Source: Proales similis (Eukaryota; Rotifera; Eurotatoria; Ploima; Proalidae). Taken from it: 64,000 bases of DNA. Shown piece by piece: positions 31,405 through 44,600 of this stretch (positions are counted from its first letter, which is position 1; each line of letters starts with the position of its first letter). The stretch covers positions 1,984,001-2,048,000 of the forward strand of contig JAGVRJ010000001.1 in assembly GCA_019059635.1 (NCBI GenBank). The letters run 5' to 3'. The position numbers were made by a program, and so were the translations under genes. The notes beneath the pieces are model-generated. The model had not been told where the DNA came from, ran no database searches, and worked only from the letters and a program-made list of their open reading frames with translations.

Positions 31405-34203
31405 TCAACGACGATCCGCTGACTTTCCTTTGACCACGACGGGCTTGTTGTTAATCAGGCCGTGTCTGCTGCGGCCTTTGCGCGAATGCACAGGCTTCTT
31501 GCGTTTGATGTTGCGCAGCAGGGCTTTGTTCGGAGTCCTAGCAAGTGTGAATTGAGGCGCGAGACAAAAGTCTGATTGGAAATGGCAAACCTGTTCTCTT
31601 GTTTCTTGACTCGGTAGATGCGCACAATCCAATGCTCTGTGGTGAAGGCCTCTTCAAGATGCTCGAGCTTTATGTTCTTGTTGCCGATCTCGACGTTTCT
31701 GGTTCGATCAAAGCCGGGCGGCATTCGGTAGTCGACCTGCACCTCGCCAAAGCGGTAGTAGCTCAGCTTGTACATGAGACAGTTGAGGAGCGTGGACGAG
31801 CCGCCCGCGTCCACTCTGAACTCGCCCTGAGGCGTGAAGTAGTCTGACTCGCGAATGTCCTTGGGATGCTCTCCTTCGGCGATTCGCACCATCCAAAGAA
31901 ACTTGTTTATGTCGTCGCCAGAGTAGCCGATCAGGCCGCCAAATATGACGAGCACGTAGTCGACGTCGAGCTCTTGCATAATCTGATAGGCGGCCGACTC
32001 GTTTGATGACATGGCCTTGCCGACCAGAGCGATGTGACTGTTGTTCCACGTGTTGTTGTCCACCAGAGTGGTTCGATTGGCCATGCCCGCAATCTGATAG
32101 CCATAGTCCCACCAAGACATGACGCGCGCATTATCGTCCGTGTTCTTTCGCAGCCAGTAGTACGCCTCTCGATAGTCGTCGATTATTTGCCGCTCGCCCG
32201 AGCCGCTGTAAGTGGCCAGAACAATGCTCGGACTGGAATAGGCGTTGCTCGTCACCCAGGTGCAGTGAACCACGAACAAGACCAAAAACATGCTGAGCAT
32301 GATTATCACGAAGCCTTTCACATTGCCCGACACTCCTTCGCTCTCTTCCTTTTTCTTGTTGGCGAACGTGGTCGGAGTCTGGCCGACCTTGTCGTACTTT
32401 TGCTTCGTCTGCACGTCCTCTTCGCCTTGCTTGCTGCCCGAGTCGTCAAACAGGTAGTAGTCGAGAGTCTTTGAGACCGCGATGGCGCTCAGAACGCACA
32501 CAACCGGCGTGAGGGTCAGCATCAGGCGGACCATCACTCCGGCAAAGTACGAAGCGAACAGAGCGTACAAGACGACTTGAGAGAAAAAAAAACATTTCAA
32601 ATGAGTTGAGCTTGATGCTGGCGTTTTACTCACTGAACACTCTCTCGTCGTTTATGTGCTTGATGCAGAACCAGACGCCGGCCGGGAACAAACAGACCAG
32701 CACGTGAAGGTCGAAGAAGAACGAGGTCCAGGTGGTCGGCTGTACAAACAACAGAGCGCGTTAGAAAGCGACACGAACAAGTCGAAGCAGAAGCAGAAAC
32801 CTGATGCTCGCTGACACTTGTGATGATCGGAATGTGGATCTTGGCATATCCCGTGTCCCATAGCGAGTAGAAGCGGCCACTCCAAGGCGCCACGTAGCCA
32901 GCGTAGGTCAAGGCGACTACGGCGGCGAACACGATCGCAGCGGCGGCGCTCACCGAAACAATGAAGAACCGCTTGAACTGAGAGGCGGACATTTTTGTTC
33001 GCAGAAAGTTGAGGAAGGCATAGGCCTGCAAGAGAGCGAACGTTCCTGCTGCCGCCATGTGCTCGCTGGTGCGAATCGGCTGAAATCCGACAAAAGGTAC
33101 CTGCATGGACATGATGGTGCCGAGTATGTAAAACGTCGAGTAGGCTTCAATTCAGTTCAATTGGGTCAAGATGGCACCAGTGGCTAGAGCAGTCGACTTA
33201 CCCACATAGATTCTCTCCGAGTAGCGACCGATCAAAAGGAGCACAAACACGTGCAAGGGAATCAAATTGATTATGAACACATAGCCTCCCCAGGCGGACA
33301 CCTGTGCTCGTCCGAATTAAGCCAAGCAGGCGAAAAGTGATGACGGCGGCATTTACCATGTAAAAGTAGGAGAGGGCGGTCAGCACGGACCAGAACACGA
33401 GGCCAGTTTTAACACTCTTAATCTGAAGCGACCGAGAGAGTATCGGTCAAGTCAAGTGCGGCTCAGAAGCATTTTAAAGCGCACCTACCCACAAATAGTA
33501 GGTGAACATGAGAGCGAAGATGGCAATTCCTTCGTTGTCATAGGATCCAGCCACTGATCTACTGATGTAGCCCGGCACTTGATTGAGTGGGCGGATTGAA
33601 GAATTGAGAAAAGAGGAATGAGAAGCGAGTTGACTAACCGACGCCGATGAAGGCGGCCGCAAACAGGCCGGCCCCCTGACTCCACAGCTCCTTGGTGAGG
33701 AAATAGGTGGCGATTGCGGTCAGGCCGCTGAACAGTGGCGCCAGAAACACACAAATCTCTCTGATGTGAATCGGAATGTTGAGCGCATGCAGGGTGTGGT
33801 AGATGGCGCCCGAGGTCAGCATCAGACCCGGGTAAATGGTGCCGCCCACAATGCGACCGAGCGGGTACCAGGCGCGCTCGTCAAACCAGTTGAGGAAGTT
33901 GTAGAAACCGTTGTGAACCATCTCGTAGGTTGAGCGGTAGTTGAACCACGGGTCGAATTCGTGAATGATACTCTCATAGCGGATGACTGAGAACAAACGC
34001 GAGCTGAACGAAGTTATGCACACGCCGGCCAGAGTGGCCACGATCAAAATGGTTTTGATTCCGGTTGTTCCGAACAGCTTGGGCGCGCCTGGCTGCTGTT
34101 CTGCTTTTGAGTTGGCACCGCTCGATGAGATTGACGGAGTGCCGTTGGAGCTCGTCTCGTTCGCCTTGGACGAGGCCACGTTTCGCCTGGTCACTTCTGA
34201 CAT
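31405..34203 (-). CDS. STT3B: STT3B, catalytic subunit of oligosaccharyltransferase
   Basis: Catalytic subunit that transfers the lipid-linked glycan to Asn-X-Ser/Thr in the ER membrane. Exons from 34203 down to a small last exon (about 31540-31405). The N-terminus has a Ser-rich cytosolic tail, then [36 protein letters not shown] (DxD-type acidic motif 1) and [17 protein letters not shown]. The catalytic lumenal motif [20 protein letters not shown] is intact, followed by [13 protein letters not shown] and [31 protein letters not shown] and [13 protein letters not shown] are the STT3B form (STT3A reads ITAMANRTILV). C-terminal tail is lysine/arginine-rich ([20 protein letters not shown]). At least eight short introns. 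No STT3A copy is in the window. Confidence 0.95.
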
Positions 34204-34590
34204 TTCTTAAAAATAGACCGACAATCGTGATCTTAAATTAGTCCGCCTTTACTTGTAGAACGCCAAGCGCATGCGCTCTCCTCACACACACACACACGCA
34301 AGCAAACAGACACTCGAGACACGTACAAGCAGCTCGTTCCTTTCTTTCGCTCGCGCTAAAAAATGTCTCATCGGCGCGCTATCGCGTTTGCAACGTAGCC
34401 ATAAATGAACAAGATAGATTTGCTCTTTGATTTTTATGTAAAGTCAAAAATCGATAAGAGAGCCAGCCGCATGAGCAATGAGCGCGTCAATTATAAGCTC
34501 AGCTCTCTCGATGGCAATTCAAATTTTCCTACAGAGCGCTTTTTATGTTCTAATCGATTTCAACCGGCTAATCCATTCCGTTCTAATCCA

Positions 34591-34662
<72 letters not shown>

Positions 34663-34895
34663 ATCGCCGTGAACCAAACCAGCGATCAGGTTGGGTCTCT
34701 TCGACTAGCAACGAGTTCAACGCGGCGCCATTATTGCTCTGAATCTGTTTTATTCTCCGTTAATCTGCTTTTTTATTCAATAATAAAGTTGGATCTAAAA
34801 TTCTAGTTTGAAACAAACTGACTGCCATCAGCGGCTGCATTCTTCCTCGATTTCGAACAACTCGGTTCGCGAGTTTTCTTTGCAAAAACAAGCGA
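34204..34895. other. Intergenic region with CA microsatellite
   Basis: STT3B promoter side and 3' side of the macroglobulin gene. Contains a shorter CA run at 34284-34298 and the long CA microsatellite. No gene recognised. Confidence 0.5.
34594..34659. repeat. (CA)n microsatellite, about 33 units
   Basis: Uninterrupted CA dinucleotides for about 66 bases, the longest simple repeat in the window and a likely length polymorphism. Confidence 0.97.
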
Positions 34896-37800
34896 TTAGA
34901 CATGGAATTCCTGAATTTCTAAGCGACTTGACCCACCAAGCGGCTCGTAATAGTCGTAGACGCAAAGTTGTCCAGGCTTTCGATTTCCGACCTCAAACAG
35001 CTTTTTCACTGCGATTTCCAGCTCCAGTCGAGACGAATCCAGCTTCAGAGTTTTGAGGTTTTTTTTTAAAGATTCAGACCTGCGACTCCCTCTGAGAGCT
35101 GTCAGTTACCTTTTCAAAGTACAGTTCAACTCGCTTGTCGTCGAGCTCGAATCGCTTGAGGCCGGCGTTTTGTTTAAGCGAGTTGAGCGAGATCTCATCT
35201 GCTTGCCATCCGCTTGGTAGCCTTAGACTCACCATGGCCATGCCGCTGCTCTCTTCGTCGCCCGTATATCTTTAAACAATTCGAATAAATTTGAAAGCAG
35301 ACCGAGAAGCCGCTCACTCACTTGGCCCAGATCTTTAAGGTTGTCTGCTGGCAGTCGCCAGTGGCCACCTCCGAACTGATTCCAAAGTCAAAGTCCTCTT
35401 TGGGCCGAGTCTCATCCTCAACACTGTAGCGAGCGATAAGCTTCAACAAGAGAAATGAAAGCGCAATTTTTATTGTCTGACTTTGATTCGAAATGAGCGA
35501 GCCCAGCCGAATTTACCTGAACAAGAGCTGTTCCGGTGCCCTCAACTTCAAGCGAAACGGAGTCGATCTGCGCTTGCGTTCGTAGCCGAAGCTTTTGCTC
35601 CAACAGGCGATTAAAGTCGTTCACATAGACAATGTTGCGGCTATTCTCCAGCTCGTAGGCGATTTTCATTTGAATGCGATCAGAATGGAAAGCGGCCGAA
35701 AAGCTGGCCAACGCGTCCAGAGCAACCACAGTGTCCTTTAGAGGAGGTTAGCTCGACCTCAAGCGCCAGCTTGTTCCCGCTTACTTGAGTCGAGTAGAAG
35801 CCGCCGAGTGAATTGCGCTGAGAGTTGATCCATTTGGCGATCGGTATCAGCTCTTCGGTTCGGCTTATCGGCTCTTCTAATCTGGCCAGAAGGATGTAGG
35901 CAGTGAGCTCCAGATCTGCAGCCCGATTCACGCCATGAGTTCGCGTCTCTGGTCCTTGCCAGTGAACGAAATCATCTTCGAATTGAGAAAATAGGATTTT
36001 CAGCGGCGAAAGTGAAAGAGCAGTGAAACAGGCGTTACTTTGAGTGATCGCTCGTCGCTGAAGCTCGGCTTCGACCGACTTGAGCCGGTCATTTATTTTG
36101 GCCAGTTTGAAGGCGTAGCTGCACAGTGCGAGTGTATAAGTGTCTGTGTTTGGCAAGTCGTGCAAAATTGAAGTTAAATAAGCGACCGCTTTATCGACGC
36201 TTGTGTCAACCGCAGGCTGACTGCTGCCCAACACTGAGCGAGCCTTAAGTATCGAAATAAGAACATAGGCGCTCAATGCAGCCTCTTGATTTTGCAGGCC
36301 GCCGGAGAGCGATTTGGAATAAAGGGGCGCGCCCACTTGCACGTAGCGGCCGTCTTCAGTTTGTGTTTGGATCAACATTTGCATGCTGAGCTGAAGGTCG
36401 TCTGCGTCGATTTCGATGTGCGCCAGCCGAGCAGTGTCAGACAAACAGCGCAGGACAAATGCGGTGAGCCACGTGCCGCCGCTCAGCTCAGTATTCTTCG
36501 GTCCGAACGCACTGAACGAGCCGTCCTTGTGCCTGTAGGTCAACTGACGCTGATAGCCTGTCGACGGCAACTGATTAGTCGATTGGGTGTTGGCGTTGGC
36601 AATCGCAATTACCGATTCGCATGAAATTTTTCGTCTTCTCGCTCGTTTCTTCGTCCAGCTGCCGTGTGCCGCGCAGGTACCTCACCACAGAAACAATGGG
36701 CGCAAACTTGACCATGTTCTGCTCGCCACATCCGGTCGGCTGCTGCACAAGCTTGTCCATGTTGCTTATTGCGGGCCCGATCGCATCGCCCGTTATCGAC
36801 AAATAGAATCGAGTCGAACGTGCGACCACATTCTCCGGAATGTTGACCGTCAAGGTCTGTGTGCTGATGCGTCTCGTCTCTGCGAATCAGCCTCAGGCTC
36901 GGTCCATCGATTCAATCATGTGATGGCAGACTTACGGTTAAAATAGACAAACAGACTTTTGACTTGCTCCATTTGAATGCCGTCAGGCTAATGGAACGTT
37001 TGAATGGAGCCTGCAGTTATTTGGGCAAAAAAGGAACAAACCTCGACAATGAGACTCTTGGTGACCGAGTCAAAGAATTTCACTCTTTTGGTCACGGGCT
37101 GCGAGATGCGGTCACACAGCTCTGGCGAGTTCATACTTCGCGCCTTGGAATAGTCACAAATTGCAATCACGTCTCAAATTGTTGGTCTCAGAGTTAATCG
37201 ACCTACACGAACACTGATGTTGAACTTTTCGTCTAGATCAAAGCTGACGGCTTTGAGATCGAACGAGAACGTGAGCTTCTGGTCTGGACAGATGCAAGAA
37301 ATGAAGGAGCTGTTTGACTTGATGGCCAAACGCGGATCAGTGCTGATTGCCAAGTTGAACTAGAGATTTGGTTGAAGGCGATTTGAGGTGTCGAATTTGG
37401 ACCCTCTCCGCTGGTGAGTGAAAGCTTACCGGAAAGCAAGTCTTGGCGTAGTTGAACACGGACGCCTTCACTGCGAACTGTTCACCCGTGATCACCGAAT
37501 AGGGCAAGTCAACAGAGACAAACAAAGGCTGAAACACTTTGAGAGTTTGAGTGGGCGCTATGCCTAAGCCGCTCTGGCCGTTTAGACAGTAGGCGTCGAG
37601 CAGCCAGTCTGTTATGCTGTCCGGTGTGCGTTCGATGAGTTCAGCTGATCCATGCTCTCTTCAAAATGAATCAATAAGCGTTTGAGCATGAGCTCGAATC
37701 GGTCGCAATCGACTTACCCGACGCTCGTAAGCTGCCATATCCACGTCTCGGGAAAGTACTCGCGAACAGTTTTGATCGTTATCGTCTCAGCTTGTGGGCT

Positions 37801-40755
37801 GGGCTCGTTCGTCGGAGCGTCGAAGGTCGCCGTGGCGATCGTTTCCAATTCAGGTCCAAACTGGCCTTTGATTGGCATGAAGCTTCTCGCCATTGCTTGA
37901 AATTGAAGCAAAAAATCTGAAGCGAGCATATGCACGAATTTCGGAGGGTTCACCTCTTACGGTAAATGTGCTGCTGACATTTTTTGAACGCTTTGTAATC
38001 GCTGAAGTAAATCAGACGAGTCTGCCGGAAGGGCTGAGAGCCGTCTTGACTCACTCCGCCCCAGTAGGGACGTCGCAGAGCAATGCTTCGCTTAGCTCTC
38101 AGATCAATAACTCCCGGTCGTCGCCAAATAACCTCTTTCGATCAATTGAATGCTCACAGACTCGCTCTTGAGCTCAATTTGGCAACCTACCGCATTTGTC
38201 TGGACCGAACGTTTCGTATTGGTTGCGCCAGTCGGACGGAAGTTGCAAGTTATCAAGCAGATTTTTTATCTAAAACGATGCGTCCAAGTCGGAATTGTTG
38301 ACGGCTGCAGCAGATGAGCGGGAGTTGTCACCTGTTGCTGATTGATCGAGTGGCGGTTTCCCATGAAGCTGACGCTCTTGTCAATCGCTGAGATGGCACA
38401 CATCGAGTTGGGCGCCGCACTCAGCTCCAACTGAACTTGTCGGTTGACCTGCAGCTCTCTGGCCGGTAGACGAAGACGGACGTCGTTCTGAAAGCAGAGG
38501 TCAACTTGAACTTCTTTCCAGTCGGCGACCAACTCTCGTTTGGCAGCGAAAACGGCCAACAGGCGCAGTTTGGGCGACATCTCTGCGCCGATGAATATCT
38601 TGACGCGAAAGCGTTTATTGTCAGAGCCATTGATGGGCTCAATCTAAAAACGAAAATGTGAATAGAAACAGCCAATAGAAACATACATTAAAAACAGACG
38701 ACGAGCGCACCTTCAAGTTGGATTGAGAAGTCCAAGACTTGTCCTGCTTTGGATCGTAGACGCCGAACAAGACGATCTTGGAGTGCGATTGAAGCACAAT
38801 GTGCACGGGCGTGTCGAGTTGATCGCGAGAAGCGATTCGAATCTCAAACTGAGACCAGATGCCGCATCTGACCAGCGGATCTACTTGATAGAGCTGAATT
38901 TGGTCGCCTCGGGCAGTATGCCATTTTTGAATGGTGAAGCGAGAATTGACACTCGAGTCGTCGTTCTCAACCTTCTCGGCCAAGCTCCCGATCTGCTCGA
39001 TGAAACTGAATTAACAAAGCCAAAGATCTGATTCGTCTGATTTACATTTATGGATAGGAAATCGACGTTGTCACTCTCAAGGCTAAATCCATGCTGGGCC
39101 GCGTCGAACTCGAATTCGATCAGGCCACTTGAGTCGGCTTTTACAATTTGGTTGAATACTGGCTTGGAGTTGGATTCGATTGTCGCATTGAAAAACGAGT
39201 CTGCAAGAGCTTGTCCGTCAGCGCTTTTGACTTCAAACTAAGCAATCAATTTAGGCGGGAGCTCGAGTCGGCCAGTCGGCTTCAACAGCACCAACCTTGA
39301 AGCTGATTGGCAGACCGGGCTTGAAATACTCGGGCGCCAGCTTGAGCACGTCGAAATTGCGCCAAGTGACTTTGAGGCTCGACTTGGATTCGGCTTTCAA
39401 ATCTACAAAAGACAAAGTTAAAAGGGTCCAAATCGCTGGGCTTCACAAACCGAGGCGATTTACCTGTGTCCAGCTCGCTGACTTGGGCTTCCAAGTAAAT
39501 CTCGTTGACATAGTAGCCGACGTTTACGCTCAGTTCGTCTAAATTCACCTTGAATGTGCCACATCCGCTTGTCTAAAAGGCTCGAGTGTAGAGCAGGTCC
39601 ACGTGGTCTTGAGCCAATTTGTTTAATTTACGCTCTGCGATTGAATCACGGTCGATATGGGCTGCAGCTCACTCTTGCCGTACTCGTAGCGTTTTGTGAG
39701 CGCCTTCAAACTGAATGTTCCGGCCACTTTGTTTCCGTGCGAGTAGCTTAAAGCAACGTTCGATCAGATCGGCTCACTGGCACCTGCATTCAGCTGAATG
39801 CAAATTAAAGTCGAGTCCAACTTACAATGCGCACACCTGAGCCTCGAAGGCTCGAGCTTTCTTGTAGACTGCCGCCGGATGGTCGATTGTCACTTGAAAT
39901 TTGGGCAGCACGTACTTGTCCACTTTGAAATGGAGCTTTTCTTGCGATTGGCTGCGGTCGCCAGCCGGATGCACTTCGATTGTCCATTGGCCGAGATTGG
40001 GCTCGTTCGAGAGCGGTAGACTCAAGTCCAAAATGCCTGAGATTGGCCGTTTAGCGTCGAGCAGACACTCAATTTCGGGCGGACTTGCCTTGTGAGTTGC
40101 TCACATTCGCCCACTGAGCGACTCGAGAGCCCAGTGCGTCTTGAACGTAAATAAGATCAAACGCACGACTGACTGGGCTCAGCTGGCTGTTGACAGAGAC
40201 GAGACGAATTCGAACTGATTTGAAAATTGAAGAATGAAATCGATTGGACTTGGACTGTGGATGATACCTTGATCGCCTGGCTTGTAGACCGGCTTGTCGG
40301 TTTCAACAAGATCGAAATCGCGTGTGGCGTCGATAATTTGAAACACTTTTGTGTCGTTGAAGTAGTACGAACCGCTTAGTGTTTGCACGCTCAAATGAAT
40401 GGCACTCTCTTTATGCGGCTGGCAGTCAGAGTGAATTGAGACTTTGAAACAGCGGTGCGGCTCTACGGGACACAGAAATCAGATGCAAATCCAACAAGCG
40501 TTATTTGCTTAATCTACCGCTCTTGTCAACTGTGGCCTGGATCGGATCGAAGACAGAGACTGGAGACGATAGTTGAACATGCACGTCCTCGTTCAAGTTG
40601 TGAGCAGACACGCAAAAGTCAACTTGAGACGAAGGATAGACGCCAGACGGAAAGAAGGCGATCAAGCCTCCGCTCTCATCTGCCTGCACGGACACAGCGG
40701 CGGCTTGCATCGCCACCAGCAGTAGAGCCAAGCCATTCAAACAAGTTATTCTCAT
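34896..40755 (-). CDS. A2M-like: Alpha-2-macroglobulin family thioester protein
   Basis: Secreted protease-trap or complement-like thioester protein. Starts at 40755 with a signal peptide (MRITCLNGLALLLVAMQA). About 20 exons carry MG domains: YFNDTKVFQIIDATRDFDLV, then TDKPVYKPGDQG (the MG1 motif), HVDKYVLPKFQVTIDHPA (MG3), and so on. The thioester motif PTGCGEQNMVKFAPIV sits near 36700-36735, followed by the alpha/alpha TED domain (YRHKDGSFSAFGPKN, WLTAFVLRCLSD) and the receptor-binding domain ending QLCVYDYYEPLGGSSRLE and a short tail EIQEFHV*. I see no GPI signal (against CD109) and no Cys-rich anaphylatoxin block (against C3/C4/C5), so A2M/TEP is preferred. The bait region lies around 37950-38600 but its target proteases are unknown. 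Confidence 0.9.
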
Positions 40756-41621
40756 TCTGTTTGCGTATTACTTTGCAATTTTCAATTGATCTACGCTCGC
40801 TGGCTTTAAATAGCCAAAAGAGCCTTGTTCAACTCGCTCCTACTTGACTGACTCTTTTGTTATTTTCTTTATCTGTGCCTCTTGTTGGCCGTGCTTCAGT
40901 CAAATTGAGGTGATAAGCGATCAGGAAAAGACCGGTCGAATTTCACTTGATAATTCACAGTGAATAAGGCCACTTTTGGAGAAGCGCATTGCGCACTTTA
41001 TTTTACGCCAAATTTTAGGGTGGGCGAGGAGGCGTCAATCTCTATGAGTAATATCGAATCTGGCCTCTGAAGCCGCCTGCCTGGCTTTGGATCTCTCATT
41101 GTTCTCTCGCCCCTCTCTCTCCTTTTTTGCCAACTCCTCTCCGACTGGTGCGGGGCGGCTTGCTTGCTTCTTCTGATCGAATTTTAATGAAGAAACGAGA
41201 TCAAAACTGACAAGTGCGTTTCTCTTGCCGTCTATGCAGTCAGAGCAGAAGGTTGGAAGCAAAAGCGAATTTGGCAATCGTCATGAGACCGAGTCGAGTG
41301 CGACTATAAACTGGACACTATAGAACAGGAAATTATGAATCGAGCCGAGAAGTGAATAAATAATTAAGCGCGCGACTGAGTCGTCGTCGGGCACTTAATG
41401 GGGGGAGGGAATATTGGAACGCACTGAGAGTGAACACAGAGCGGCCGCACAATCCTTGCAAACTGCCCACTGAACGTGTACAGTGTCCAAGTTGAACCTT
41501 TCGTTCATAATTTCGAATCGGGTCGATCCGGCGCTCTACTTTTGCTCTAGGTTGACGGGCAATGTGCCTACTGAACTAGATTCGTTGTTATTCTCTTTCT
41601 TTCAAATAAAACGCGACCAAT
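40756..41621. other. Divergent intergenic region, A2M-like / DLG
   Basis: Putative shared promoter between divergent A2M-like (minus) and DLG (plus). A GGGGGGAGGG run lies at 41400-41408 and pyrimidine-rich sequence precedes the DLG ATG. Open stretches here have no splice or domain support. Confidence 0.45.
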
Positions 41622-44600
41622 ATGCCCGTGCGGAAAGAGGGTAAGCGATTTGCTAATCAAATTGTGCCAGTCAATGTCTATAAAAAGACTCGCAGAGGCG
41701 CAGCGAGCGCTCGAGCTGCTCGAGGAATACAGGGCTCAGCTCAACTCTCCGAATGACAACCAGCTACGAATTGCGGCCGAAAAGCTCATTTACATATTCA
41801 ACACGGATTTGTTCCAGGCACTTTTGGGTAACACACTTGCTTGCCTTGTCGAGTCGATTCCACTCTATCTGAGCGGCTCTTTCAAGACATAAACGAGTTC
41901 TACGAGGCCCTGCTCATGGACGACAGCAAGGACCCGAATGCCAAAGCATTGGCCATGCTGCGCATCGCCGACAAATGGATCGAGGCCGTAAGCTAAATTG
42001 CCTGGCACCCTCCTCTGGTTGTTGCTGATTATTTGTTTCTGAAGAAAAACTGCGACAACAAGGAGATGGACGAACCGAACGCTTCAGCAACAGCAGCAGT
42101 TGTCAAGGCCACAAGCGAAGAGGCGCGTACGATCACTGTTCCGGATTACACAGACCATTGGATATTGGAGAAGATCACGCTCGAGCGACGGCCAGGCGTG
42201 AGTCTGGGATTCAGCATTGCCGGAGGCATAGACAATCCAATGTACGGCAACAACTCGTCCGTTTTCATCACCAAGCTCACACCGGGCGGACTGGCCGAGC
42301 TGGACGGTCGTCTGATGCCCAACGACATTCTCTATGCGGTGAACGAGACCAACCTGAGCGACTGTGAGCACACAGAGGCCGTGGCCGCATTAAAAGAGGC
42401 CGGCCAGTATGTGACGTTGACTGTCAAGCGGCTGCATCCCACTTTGATCGAAGACGTCTTTTTGGAGAAGACCGACAACGGCCTTGGTTTCTCGATAGCG
42501 GGCGGCCTCTTTACCGAACACGTCAAGAACGACCATGGAATATTTGTGACCAAAATAATTCCGGGAGGAGCGGCCGATCTGAACGGAAAAATGGGCGTCG
42601 GCGACCGCATAATCAGCGTGAATGACATGAGTCTGGAATATGTGACGCATGACGACGCCGTGGCCATCATTGCCGGCCTGGTCGAGCAGGACAGCGAGAT
42701 AATCTTGCGCATCGGCAAGGTCACCCAGTATGCCAGACAAGTGCTGGACGACGAGAAACTGAGGTAAGCAGGCAATTGTTTGAACGTCCGCACCAGCCAC
42801 TTTGATTCGAATGAGCCTCATACCTTTTGACTATGATGCTGCTGCTGATGATGATGATGATGATGATAAGGCTGTTATCAGATCCGAATGGGATAAATTG
42901 AGACTTTTTGCAATTTCAGCATTTCCCGCTCATGGACGCACGGAGCAGGATAGACGTGTGTCTGAATTGGCTTAGAGAAAGGATAGAGAATGCGCGCTAA
43001 TCTGCAAATCCGTAATCGAATCGCTTAGTTGTTCCATTCAACGTGCCTCTATTTCAATTTGTTGCTTATTTCGCTTCTTTGCCCGTCTTTTCGCCATGCG
43101 TTTCGCCCTCCTCATTTTCATTCTGCTTCTTTGCCTCGCTCTCTCTCTCTCGTTCTGTTTCACTTTGCCCTCCTTTCTCTCCTTTTTTTTTATTTCTATT
43201 CTTATTTCACTGCTCTTATCGGCTATCTAATTTGGTTTATCTAAATTATGCCAACAGCTCGAGCCCAGTGCGCCTGTTCAGTTGAAGCGAGCGGGCGTGC
43301 CAGTCGGTTGTAGTAATCTCTTCTCAAGCATAACAGATCCACTTGTTCGCAGTTTTATTACACCAAGCTGCGCTTAATTAACTGCTGCACGCTTCGACAG
43401 TTAACTCACACACACACACACACACGCAAATGAAATGATTACTTAATAATTCCCGATGGCCCAGTTAAGTGTGTCTATGACTCGTTTTCAATTTCAGCAT
43501 TCGCTCGCTGATGAAGAGCGAGGAGCCAAAGGAAACAAGAGCGTAGAGAGCCGAAACAGAGAGGGAGAGACTAGGAATAGTAGAGGAACAAGAGCGTCGT
43601 CGAAAATGTGGAGCAATGTGATGGAAAACAGCGAGAAGATTGCTCGTCTGTCTGATTCATCACTTTTTTTCATTTATTTTTCATTTTCATGCCGAAATTG
43701 GATCAGACGTGGAGGCGCAAAACGCATGAATGCGCCTCTTCTCACACTCTTTCATCGTCTCGATCACTGCCTCTCTGTTGCGAACGTTTCCTTCCCATGC
43801 TGTCACTGCACATCATCATCATCATCATTATTACTATTTGCGCTTCATAATCAAACACGATGGTTGGTATTGGGCATAGGCAAGTCAAATGCACCTTGCA
43901 TCATCACATCATCGAGCTCGCCCTTAAAAATCATTTGCATTTGTCTGATGTGCCAAATTAATTCAGAGAACTGCGTCGCGTCTATTTACAACGAGGACCA
44001 CAAGGACTCGGCTTCAACATAGTTGGCGGCGAAGGCGGCGAAGGAATATTCATATCGTTCATACTCACCGGCGGCGTGGCAGACTTGAGCGGCGAACTTC
44101 GCAAAGGCGATCAAATTCTCACTGTGAACGGCATTGATCTGACTCAGGCCACGCATGAGCAAGCAGCCGACATTCTAAAGAATGCAGGCAACCAGATAGA
44201 GCTTGTCACTCAATACAGACCAGAAGCGTACGAGCGATTTCAAGCTAAAATAAACGAACGCCGCGAGCAGATGCTCAACTCGGCCTCGTCACTCAACAAG
44301 ATGACTACAGCCACAAGCGCTCACTCGTTGGCGGCCGCGCACAGCTCCGGCACTCTGGTCTCCAAGCACAAGAAGAGTCTGTTTGTTCGCGCCCTCTTTG
44401 ACTACGACCCGAGCAAGGACAGTGGCCTGCCGGGCAAAGGTCTTAACTTCAACTACGGCGACATACTTCACGTGACAAACGCAAGCGACGACGAATGGTG
44501 GCAGGCGCGTCGCATCAACTCGGACGGCGCCAAAAGCGACGAGCTCGGCATCATTCCGTCCAAGCGGCGGGTTGAGCGCAAGGAGCGCGCCCGACAGAGA

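Noticed and set aside
42917-43560. Two look-alike acceptors in the long DLG intron (CAATTTCAG followed by CATT..CGCTC) that could open alternative PDZ2-PDZ3 linker exons
   Set aside because: Both would join in phase with PDZ2 but reach a stop within about 15 codons, and the PDZ2 donor joins the PDZ3 exon cleanly.
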